Assembly: GCF_009908285.1 (NCBI RefSeq)
Contig: NZ_JAAARM010000026.1
Coordinates: 1-64,000, forward strand
Direction of reading: 5' to 3'
DNA length: 64,000 nt
DNA from: Pseudomonas sp. Fl4BN1
Lineage (GTDB): Bacteria > Pseudomonadota > Gammaproteobacteria > Pseudomonadales > Pseudomonadaceae
How positions within the stretch are numbered: position 1 is the stretch's first letter; every line of letters starts with the position of its first letter. The notes beneath the pieces were generated by a model, which saw nothing but the letters and a program-made list of their open reading frames with translations, was not told the origin of the DNA and did no database searches. This document shows, piece after piece, positions 1 through 6,816 of this stretch. The position numbers and the translations under genes are program-made.

Positions 1-41
1 CTAATACTCCTACAGGATGGTCCAAAAAAACTGGACCACTA

Positions 42-241
42 CAAGCCGGCTCCTACCGGGGCAAGCCCCCACCACCGCCATCCGTGTAGGAGCCAGCTTG
101 CTGGCGAAGGGGGCCGCGAGATCGCCTTCGCCGGCAAGCCGGCTCCTACCGGGGCAAGCCCCCACCACCGCCATCCGTGTAGGAGCCAGCTTGCTGGCGA
201 AGGGGCCGCGAGATCGCCTTCGCCGGCAAGCCGGCTCCTAC
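42..241. repeat. Tandem REP/BIME array (about 2.2 units of 92-93 bp)
   Basis: The string CAAGCCGGCTCCTACC recurs at 42, 135 and 227 (the last copy ends ACC then diverges). The spacing is 93 and 92 bp; the one-base difference is a shorter G run after GGCGAAGG. Each unit also holds the inverted partner TAGGAGCCAGCTTGCTGG, so the array is a set of opposed REP hairpins (a BIME). Such repeats are typical of intergenic DNA in fluorescens-group Pseudomonas. The rest of 1-382 shows no gene; the spurious reading frame through it is only repeat sequence. Confidence 0.85.
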
Positions 242-382
242 CAGGGGCGGCCCACCAACGCTATCCATCTCCTCCTACCAACGCACCCCGCCAGCTCGTC
301 CCAAAGTAGCATTCGGCACCCGTGCCCCCCGTGCATTAATGCCCCTACCGGAATCCCCCGGCATAACAAGAGGCTTGACCCC

Positions 383-454
383 ATGTGGCATAAACCCGCG
401 TACACCGACCTGCGTATCGGCTTCGAAGTGACCATGTACTTCGCCAACCGCTGA
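383..454 (+). CDS. pqqA: PqqA, precursor peptide of pyrroloquinoline quinone
   Basis: A 23-residue peptide beginning MWHKPAYTDLRIGFE. PqqA is the ribosomal substrate from which PQQ is made; the cofactor's atoms come from a Glu and a Tyr held in an E-x3-Y motif. Here that motif is E15-V-T-M-Y19, followed by the usual FANR tail. The ATG at 383 gives the normal family length; an upstream in-frame extension would run back through REP repeats and is rejected. pqqB follows 62 bp downstream on the same strand, the usual order. pqqC, pqqD and pqqE are not in the window. Confidence 0.93.
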   Translation: MWHKPAYTDLRIGFEVTMYFANR

Positions 455-516
455 GCCGTCCCGCTTCGGCCGGTACTGGTGTCGGCCGGAGCCTTCTCTG
501 CCCTCAGGAGCAAGCC

Positions 517-1431
517 ATGCATATCCGCATTCTCGGTTCCGCGGCGGGCGGCGGTTTTCCCCAGTGGAACTGCAACTGCCGCAACTGCACCGGCGTGCGC
601 AACGGTACGCTGCGTACCCAGCGTCGCAGCCAGTCGTCCATCGCCCTGAGCGACAACGGCGTCGACTGGGTCCTGTGCAATGCCTCGCCAGACATTCGCC
701 AGCAGCTGGAGTCTTTCCCCGTGCTGCAACCGGCCCGACAGCTGCGGGACACGGCGCTGGCCGGGGTGATCCTGCTGGACAGCCAGATCGACCATTGCAG
801 CGGCCTGCTGAGCCTGCGCGAGGGTTGTCCGCATCAGGTCTGGTGCACCGAGATGGTCCATCAGGACCTGAGCAGTGGCTTCCCTCTGTTCAACATGCTC
901 AGCCACTGGAACGGCGGCTTGCAGTGGCAGCCGATCCACCTCGATGGCCGCGAGTTCAGCCTGCCGGCCTGCCCGGATATCGCCCTGCGGGCCATAGCCC
1001 TGCGCAGCAGTGCGCCACCGTATTCGCCCCATCGCGGCAACCCGCATCCGGGAGACAACATCGGCCTGTTCATCGAGGATCGGCGCAACGGCGCCAGCCT
1101 GTTCTACGCCCCGGGGTTGGGGCAGGTGGACGATGCACTGCTGGGTTGGATGGACCGCGCCGACTGCCTGCTGGTGGACGGCACCTTGTGGCGCGACGAC
1201 GAGATGCGCCTGTGTGAAGTGGGCGACAAACTGGGCAGCGAGATGGGCCACCTGGCGCAAAGCGGCCCTGGCGGCATGCTCGACGTGCTGGAGCGTTTCC
1301 CCCGGGCGCGCAAGGTGCTGATTCACATCAACAACACCAACCCGATCCTCGACGAAGACTCCGCCGAGCGTGCCGAACTGACCCGCCGCGGCATCGAAGT
1401 GGCGTTCGATGGCATGGACATCCACCTCTGA
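517..1431 (+). CDS. pqqB: PqqB, metallo-beta-lactamase-fold PQQ biosynthesis protein
   Basis: A 304-residue protein of standard PqqB length. The N-terminus carries the family signature GSAAGGGFPQWNCNC, with Cys19, Cys21 and Cys24 as the likely structural zinc site. A DSQIDHCSGLL motif near residues 88-98 corresponds to the metallo-beta-lactamase metal region. PqqB acts late in PQQ biosynthesis, probably hydroxylating or processing the PqqA-derived tyrosine product. The start at 517 follows a CAGGAG ribosome site. It sits directly after pqqA, but pqqC, normally next, is replaced by a REP pair and ercA, so this is a partial or second pqq locus. Confidence 0.93.
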   Translation: MHIRILGSAAGGGFPQWNCNCRNCTGVRNGTLRTQRRSQSSIALSDNGVDWVLCNASPDIRQQLESFPVLQPARQLRDTALAGVILLDSQIDHCSGLLSLREGCPHQVWCTEMVHQDLSSGFPLFNMLSHWNGGLQWQPIHLDGREFSLPACPDIALRAIALRSSAPPYSPHRGNPHPGDNIGLFIEDRRNGASLFYAPGLGQVDDALLGWMDRADCLLVDGTLWRDDEMRLCEVGDKLGSEMGHLAQSGPGGMLDVLERFPRARKVLIHINNTNPILDEDSAERAELTRRGIEVAFDGMDIHL

Positions 1432-1460
1432 CCTTGCCCCCGGAATGTCACTGACAACCG

Positions 1461-1523
1461 TAGGAGCCGGCTTGCCGGCGAAGAGGCCCGCAAGACCGCC
1501 TTCGCCGGCAAGCCGGCTCCTAC
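1461..1523. repeat. REP pair (BIME) between pqqB and ercA
   Basis: TAGGAGCCGGCTTGCCGGCG at 1461 is mirrored by CGCCGGCAAGCCGGCTCCTA ending near 1522, with a short GC-rich spacer between. This is the same REP family as at 42-241 but with perfect 20-bp arms. It lies 30 bp after the pqqB stop and may act as a transcript-end stabiliser. Confidence 0.85.
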
Positions 1524-1614
1524 AGGGGAGGGCGATGGTCGGATGGGCAATCAGCGGCGGATGCTTTAGGCTGGCGCTCTCCTTCAAGAACAATAAGAAA
1601 ACAGGCTTCCCCCC

Positions 1615-2778
1615 ATGGGCCAGAATCTCAGTCTGCTGCGCAAGTTCGTCTCTCCGGAAATCATCTTTGGCGCCGGCTGCCGGCACAACGTCGGCAACTA
1701 CGCAAAAACCTTTGGCGCGCGCAAGGTGCTGGTGGTCAGCGACCCCGGGGTGATCGCCGCCGGTTGGGTCGCCGATGTCGAGGCCAGCCTCCAGGCCCAG
1801 GGTGTCGACTACTGCCTGTACAGTGGGGTGTCGCCCAATCCGCGAGTGGAGGAGGTGATGCTCGGTGCCGAGGTCTACCGGGAAAATGGCTGTGATGTGA
1901 TCGTCGCCGTCGGCGGCGGCAGCCCGATGGATTGCGGCAAGGGCATCGGCATCGTCGTTGCCCACGGCCGCAGTATTCTCGAATTCGAGGGCGTCGATAC
2001 CCTGCGCCAACCCAGCCCGCCGCTGATCATGATCCCCACCACCGCCGGCACTTCGGCGGACGTCTCGCAGTTCGTGATCATCTCCAACCAGCAACAGCGG
2101 ATGAAGTTCTCCATCGTCAGCAAGGCGGTCGTCCCGGATGTGTCGCTGATCGACCCGGAAACCACCCAGGGCATGGACCCGTTCCTCTCCGCCTGCACCG
2201 GCATCGACGCCTTGGTGCACGCCATCGAGGCCTTCGTTTCCACCGGTCATGGGCCGCTCACCGATCCCCATGCCCTGGAAGCCATGCGCCTGATCAACGG
2301 CAACCTGGTGCAGATGATCGCCAACCCCGGCGACATCGCCCTGCGCGAGAAGATCATGCTCGGCAGCATGCAGGCCGGGCTGGCGTTCTCCAATGCGATT
2401 CTCGGCGCGGTGCACGCCATGTCCCACAGCCTGGGGGGCTTTCTCGATCTGCCCCATGGACTGTGCAACGCGGTGCTGGTGGAGCATGTGGTGGCCTTCA
2501 ACTACAACTCGGCGCCGGAGCGTTTCAAGGTGATCGCCGAGACCTTCGGCATCGATTGCCGCGGCCTCAACCAGCGGCAGATCTGCGGGCGCCTGGTGGA
2601 GCACTTGATCGCCCTCAAGCGCGCCATTGGCTTCCACGAGACCCTGGGTCTGCACGGGGTCAGCAGCAGCGATATTCCGTTCCTCTCGCAGCATGCAATG
2701 GGCGACCCGTGCATCCTCACCAACCCTCGCGAATCCAGCCAGCGGGATGTCGAGGTGGTCTATGGCGAGGCCCTCTGA
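1615..2778 (+). CDS. ercA: Iron-containing alcohol dehydrogenase, ErcA type
   Basis: A 387-residue group III (iron-dependent) alcohol dehydrogenase. The nucleotide-binding motif GGGSPMDCGKG lies at about 100-110. The metal ligands appear as D198 and H202 (GIDALVHAIEAF), H267 (AVHAMSHSLGG) and H281 (LPHGLCNA). In Pseudomonas, ErcA homologues belong to the regulatory network that controls PQQ-dependent ethanol oxidation and may sense or modify an aldehyde signal rather than serve bulk catabolism. The gene follows pqqAB and overlaps the next gene, a sensor kinase, by 17 bp. That arrangement, known for ercA-ercS', supports the assignment over a generic YiaY-like dehydrogenase. Confidence 0.85.
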   Translation: MGQNLSLLRKFVSPEIIFGAGCRHNVGNYAKTFGARKVLVVSDPGVIAAGWVADVEASLQAQGVDYCLYSGVSPNPRVEEVMLGAEVYRENGCDVIVAVGGGSPMDCGKGIGIVVAHGRSILEFEGVDTLRQPSPPLIMIPTTAGTSADVSQFVIISNQQQRMKFSIVSKAVVPDVSLIDPETTQGMDPFLSACTGIDALVHAIEAFVSTGHGPLTDPHALEAMRLINGNLVQMIANPGDIALREKIMLGSMQAGLAFSNAILGAVHAMSHSLGGFLDLPHGLCNAVLVEHVVAFNYNSAPERFKVIAETFGIDCRGLNQRQICGRLVEHLIALKRAIGFHETLGLHGVSSSDIPFLSQHAMGDPCILTNPRESSQRDVEVVYGEAL

Positions 2779-4489
2779 GGAACAGCAACGGGCCCTGGCC
2801 GGGCTGCTGGGCCTGGGCAATCATTCGGCGCGCAAGAGCCACTACCCGGAACTGGCGGCGCGCCTGGAAGACCTGGAAACCGAGCGCAACCGCTACAAGT
2901 GGCTGTTCGAACACGCGGTGCATGGGATTTTCCAGGCCAGCCTGCAAGCCGGCATGCGCGCGGCCAACCCGGCCCTGGCGCGCATGCTGGGCTACCAGGA
3001 CCCGCAGGAAGTGCTGTTTTCCCTGGCCGACCTGGCGGGCAACCTGTTCGTTGGCGGCGCCGGGGAACTGGCGGCCATCGGCGAGCAGTTGCAGAACCAA
3101 CGCAGCCTGCTGGGCTATGAAACCCAGCTGCGGCGCAAGGACGGCAGCAGCATCGATGTGCTGATGAACCTGCTGCTTAAACCCGATCAGGACGGGTTGG
3201 TGGAAGGTTTTGTCGCCGACATCACCGAGCGCAAGCTGGCCCAGCAACGCCTGGAACAGCTCAATGATCAACTGGAGCAGCGGGTCGCCGCGCGCACCGA
3301 CGAGCTGCTGGAAGCCAACCGCAACCTGCAACAGCAGATCGCCCGGCGCGAGCGCATCGAACGTGACCTGCGGGTCGCCCGGGATGCCGCCGAGGCGGCC
3401 AACCGCAGCAAGGACAAGTACCTGGCCGCCGCCAGCCACGACCTGCTGCAACCGCTGAATGCTGCGCGCCTGTTGATCTCCACCTTGCGCGAGCGGCGCC
3501 TGCCGGCGGCCGAGCAACTGCTGGTGGAGCGTACGCATCAGGCCCTGGAAGGCGCCGAGGACCTGCTCACCGATCTGCTGGACATCTCCAAGCTCGACCA
3601 GGCGGCGGTCAAACCGGACCTGGCGGCCTATCGCCTGGACGAAATGCTTACGCCGCTGGTCTCGGAATTCCAGTCGGTGGCTGAGGCGGCCGGTCTGGAG
3701 CTGCGGGTGCGCTTTGGCGACTTCGCGCTGTTCACCGACTTGCGGTTGATGACGCGGATTCTGCGCAACTTTCTCAGCAATGCCTGCCGCTACACCGAGC
3801 ACGGCAGCATCCTGCTGGCGGCGCGGCGCCGTGGTGATTGCCTGCGCCTGGAGGTCTGGGACACCGGGCGCGGGATTGCCGCCGAGCGCCTGGAGTCGAT
3901 CTTCCTTGAGTTCAACCAACTGGACGTCGGGCGCGCCGCTGATCGCAAGGGCGTCGGCCTGGGGCTGGCGATCGTCGAGCGCATCGCCAAGATCCTCGGC
4001 TACCGGGTGCAGGTACATTCACGCCCCAGGCGTGGCTCGCGCTTCAGCATCGAGGTGCCCCTGGCGGCCCGGGTGCCGTTGCCACTCAGCCAGCAGGCAC
4101 CGCAGCCGGGCACCGGCAATCCGCTGCCGGGACGGCGTTTGCTGGTGCTGGACAACGAACTGAGCATTCTTGAAAGCATGGCCGCGCTGCTGGGGCAGTG
4201 GGGCTGCGAAGTGCTCACCGCCACGGATGAGGGCGCGGCTCTGGAGGTGTTGCAGGGGCGGGCGCCGGAGCTGATCCTGGCGGATTTCCATCTGGATCAC
4301 GGGGTCACCGGCTGCGAGGTGGTGCAGCGGTTGCGCGAGCATTTCCAGCAGCCGCTGCCGGCAGTGATCATCACCGCCGACCGCAGTGATCAGTGCCGTC
4401 GGGCCTTGCAGCAATTGGGCGCGCCGCTGCTCAACAAGCCGTTGAAGCCGGGCAAGCTGCGGGCGGTACTCAGCCAGTTGCTGGGGTAG
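2762..4489 (+). CDS. Hybrid sensor histidine kinase, ErcS'-like (PAS-HisKA-HATPase-REC)
   Basis: A cytoplasmic protein of about 575 residues with no membrane segment. Order of domains: PAS (about 40-155, ending VADITERK), a coiled coil (about 156-215), HisKA with the phospho-acceptor His in ASHDLLQPLNAARLL (near 226), HATPase with N box FLSNACRY and G boxes DTGRGI and GVGLGLAI, and a C-terminal receiver with phospho-Asp in LADFHLDHG (near 508) and the conserved Lys in LLNKPLKPGK. The start at 2762 overlaps the ercA stop and implies translational coupling. It probably feeds a response regulator of the exa/ped alcohol-oxidation regulon; no such regulator is in the window. Confidence 0.85.
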   Translation: MARPSEEQQRALAGLLGLGNHSARKSHYPELAARLEDLETERNRYKWLFEHAVHGIFQASLQAGMRAANPALARMLGYQDPQEVLFSLADLAGNLFVGGAGELAAIGEQLQNQRSLLGYETQLRRKDGSSIDVLMNLLLKPDQDGLVEGFVADITERKLAQQRLEQLNDQLEQRVAARTDELLEANRNLQQQIARRERIERDLRVARDAAEAANRSKDKYLAAASHDLLQPLNAARLLISTLRERRLPAAEQLLVERTHQALEGAEDLLTDLLDISKLDQAAVKPDLAAYRLDEMLTPLVSEFQSVAEAAGLELRVRFGDFALFTDLRLMTRILRNFLSNACRYTEHGSILLAARRRGDCLRLEVWDTGRGIAAERLESIFLEFNQLDVGRAADRKGVGLGLAIVERIAKILGYRVQVHSRPRRGSRFSIEVPLAARVPLPLSQQAPQPGTGNPLPGRRLLVLDNELSILESMAALLGQWGCEVLTATDEGAALEVLQGRAPELILADFHLDHGVTGCEVVQRLREHFQQPLPAVIITADRSDQCRRALQQLGAPLLNKPLKPGKLRAVLSQLLG

Positions 4490-4587
4490 GAGGCGTGCGG
4501 CTAGTGAGGGCGTGAAGTTGCAGCTAAGATGCCGCAGTTTTTTTCCTCAAGGACGAAGGCGACCTCTGGTTCGCCGTGGACCCCGCC

Positions 4588-5439
4588 ATGAAACCCCTGT
4601 CGTCTTATCACCCCGCGCTGTACTGGTTGCGGGTGCGCCAGAAGCGCCTGATGCGCAGCCTGGCCTGGCGCTTTTCCGGACGTCGCTATGCCCGGCCCAC
4701 AGCCGATAGCCCGCGTTTGCCGCACCGCTTTATCAAGCACACCTCAAAATTGATCCGCACTCTGGGCGACTCCGACCTGGCGCTGCAGCACAACAAGGTG
4801 ATCAACCTCAAACTGGCGGTGGCCTGCATCGACGGTGTGCGCATTGCGCCCGGCGAGTATTTTTCCTTCTGCAAACTGGTGGGCCGGCCCAGTCGTGAGC
4901 GCGGTTTTGTCGAGGGCATGGAGTTGTCGTTCGGCGAGGCCCGCAGCGGCATCGGCGGTGGCATCTGCCAACTGAGCAACCTGATCCACTGGATGGCGAT
5001 CCACTCGCCGCTGCTGGTGGTGGAACGGGCCAACCACAGTTTCGATCCGTTCCCCGATGAGGGCCGGGTGCTGCCGTTCGGTTCCGGCGCGGCGATCTTC
5101 TACAACTACATCGACCTGGTGCTGTACAACCCGGGGCCGATGACTTTCCAGCTCAAGCTGCTGGTGGGGCCGCAGCAACTGGAAGGCGAGTTGCTCTGCG
5201 AGCAGCCACGGGACTATCGCTATCACGTCTACCAGCAGGCCCATCGGTTCGTCCGTGAGGGCGGCCGGGTGTACCGCGAGAACCAGATCTGGCGCGACAT
5301 CAGCACCAAGGGCCAGAACCCAGAATTGGTGCGCCAGGAGTGCCTGTATCGCAACCGGGTGGTGGTCAAGTACCCGGTGGCTGACGCGCTGATCGATCAG
5401 CCGGCATGGGGCTCAGATGATGCCCAGCATCCACAGTAG
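4588..5439 (+). CDS. VanW family protein
   Basis: A 283-residue protein with the VanW fold core: DGVRIAPGEYFSFCKLVGRPS, GIGGGICQLSNLIHW and a later FNHS-like patch (ERANHSFDPFPDEGRVLPFGSGAAIFYNY). VanW is an accessory gene of some vancomycin-resistance clusters in Gram-positives, but its homologues in Gram-negatives have no established role. There is no signal peptide. The ATG at 4588 is chosen over an upstream GTG at 4576. Its end overlaps the end of the convergent YniB-like gene by 27 bp. It is isolated, so context offers no function. Confidence 0.8.
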   Translation: MKPLSSYHPALYWLRVRQKRLMRSLAWRFSGRRYARPTADSPRLPHRFIKHTSKLIRTLGDSDLALQHNKVINLKLAVACIDGVRIAPGEYFSFCKLVGRPSRERGFVEGMELSFGEARSGIGGGICQLSNLIHWMAIHSPLLVVERANHSFDPFPDEGRVLPFGSGAAIFYNYIDLVLYNPGPMTFQLKLLVGPQQLEGELLCEQPRDYRYHVYQQAHRFVREGGRVYRENQIWRDISTKGQNPELVRQECLYRNRVVVKYPVADALIDQPAWGSDDAQHPQ

Positions 5440-5961
5440 GCCCAGGTAGACCGCCGCGACGCCCAACGGCCAGACCACCAGCAGGCGGACCTGGCTGAAG
5501 AACGACGGCGCCTTGCCCACCAGGGTCGAGTCTTCCAGCTGTTGCAGGGTCTTGGCGGGTACGCCTTCCTCGACCGGGGCCTTGAGCTGGGCCTCGATCA
5601 GCGGCTCGACTTCCTCGACCTTGCGCATCAGCCCCCGGCCCGTGGCGAACAGCGCCGCGCCGACGAAGATCAGCAGGTAGATCACCAGGAATTTCCAGTG
5701 GGTGGGGTAGCTCAGGTCGATGAAGCTGGGGGTCGGGCTGTTGTCCCAGAACCAGTTCAGCGGCTGGGTGTTGGCATTGACCTGGTACACGAAGTACTTG
5801 ATCGGTCGATTGATGGTCGAGGCCAGGGTGGTGTAGCTGTCCAGGCGCCAATGGAGCATTTTCAGGGTCGAGAAAAAGGTCGAGATCAAGGCACCGGTAA
5901 ACAACAGTGCGCCTGCGGCGATGAACAGCCGGTACTGCAATTGGGCCCTGGTGTAGGTCAT
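5413..5961 (-). CDS. YniB family inner-membrane protein
   Basis: A protein of about 182 residues with three or four predicted membrane segments (about 11-35, 88-107 and 155-180). The stretch NTQPLNWFWDNSPTPSF closely resembles the NTPFLNLFWYNSPTPNF region of E. coli YniB as I remember it, which also matches in length. The function of YniB is unknown. The start at 5961 (MTYTRAQ) is chosen because a GGAAG site lies just upstream; an in-frame ATG at 5976 would put that site inside the gene. Confidence 0.8.
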   Translation of the reverse strand: MTYTRAQLQYRLFIAAGALLFTGALISTFFSTLKMLHWRLDSYTTLASTINRPIKYFVYQVNANTQPLNWFWDNSPTPSFIDLSYPTHWKFLVIYLLIFVGAALFATGRGLMRKVEEVEPLIEAQLKAPVEEGVPAKTLQQLEDSTLVGKAPSFFSQVRLLVVWPLGVAAVYLGLLWMLGII

Positions 5962-6146
5962 GGGTGCTTCCTGCAATAGAAGAAAAGGGCCGCAATACTA
6001 TATTTCGTGGCAGCGGGACGATAGGGGCGGGTACTCGCTTGTCGGTCGCAGAGGCCCTGACGGCCTAGGGGCGCAAAGGTTTCCGCTGGCCCGGTGGGCA
6101 ACTCGCGTTATCCTTGATCCCCCTCTCAGGTCGGACGAGTCAGCCC

Positions 6147-6815
6147 ATGCTGCAAGTACAAGGAGTGTTCAAGAGCTACGCCACGCCCCAGGGGCCGCTG
6201 GCGGTGCTGCAGGGTGTCGATTTGCACCTGGGGCCGGGCAGCAGCCTGGCGCTGATGGGCGAATCCGGCAGCGGCAAGAGCACCTTGCTGCACCTGGTGG
6301 CGGGGCTGGATCAGGTGGATGGCGGCAGCATTCGCCTCGGTAGCCAGCGCCTGGAGCAGATGAGCGAAAGCCAGCTGGCCAACTGGCGCCGTACCGAGGT
6401 CGGCCTGGTGTTCCAGCAGTTCAACCTGATCGGCAGCCTGCGGGTCGAGGACAACCTGGGGTTTCAGGCACGCCTGGCCGGGCGCTTCGATCCGCGCTGG
6501 CAGGCGCAGTTGGTGGAGCGCCTGGGCCTGGGGGATTTGCTGCGGCGCTACCCCGAGCAGCTCTCTGGCGGCCAGCAGCAGCGGGTCGCCCTGGGCCGGG
6601 CCCTGGCGTCGAAGCCAGGGCTGTTGCTGGCGGATGAACCCACCGGCAGCCTCGATGAAGCCACCAGCGACGAGGTGCTGGAGTTGCTGCTGGAGCTGTT
6701 GGCCGACAGCCCCACCAGTTTGCTGATGGTCACCCACAGTCATCGGGTGGCCAGCCGTCTGCAACAGACCGTGGAGCTCCAGCGCGGCCGCCTGGCCGCT
6801 TCGGGCGAGGTTTGA
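6147..6815 (+). CDS. ABC transporter ATPase (LolD/MacB/AttE-like)
   Basis: A 222-residue ATP-binding subunit of the MacB/LolD exporter class. Walker A is GESGSGKST (about 36-44), the Q loop is VFQQFNLI, the signature is LSGGQQQRVALGRAL and Walker B is LLLADEPTGSLDE. It stops one base before the permease gene begins, so the two form one unit with the lipoprotein gene after them. Systems of this class move substrates or mechanical work across the inner membrane rather than import nutrients. Confidence 0.9.
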   Translation: MLQVQGVFKSYATPQGPLAVLQGVDLHLGPGSSLALMGESGSGKSTLLHLVAGLDQVDGGSIRLGSQRLEQMSESQLANWRRTEVGLVFQQFNLIGSLRVEDNLGFQARLAGRFDPRWQAQLVERLGLGDLLRRYPEQLSGGQQQRVALGRALASKPGLLLADEPTGSLDEATSDEVLELLLELLADSPTSLLMVTHSHRVASRLQQTVELQRGRLAASGEV

Positions 6816-6816
6816 A

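Noticed and set aside
17..454. Longer N-terminal extension of pqqA
   Set aside because: The extension is translated REP repeat; PqqA is known to be about 23-24 residues and the ATG at 383 gives that.
238..2820. 860-codon minus-strand frame across pqqB and ercA
   Set aside because: It runs antisense to two well-recognised genes and through REP repeats; the peptide is low in hydrophobics and matches no family. High GC makes such frames common.
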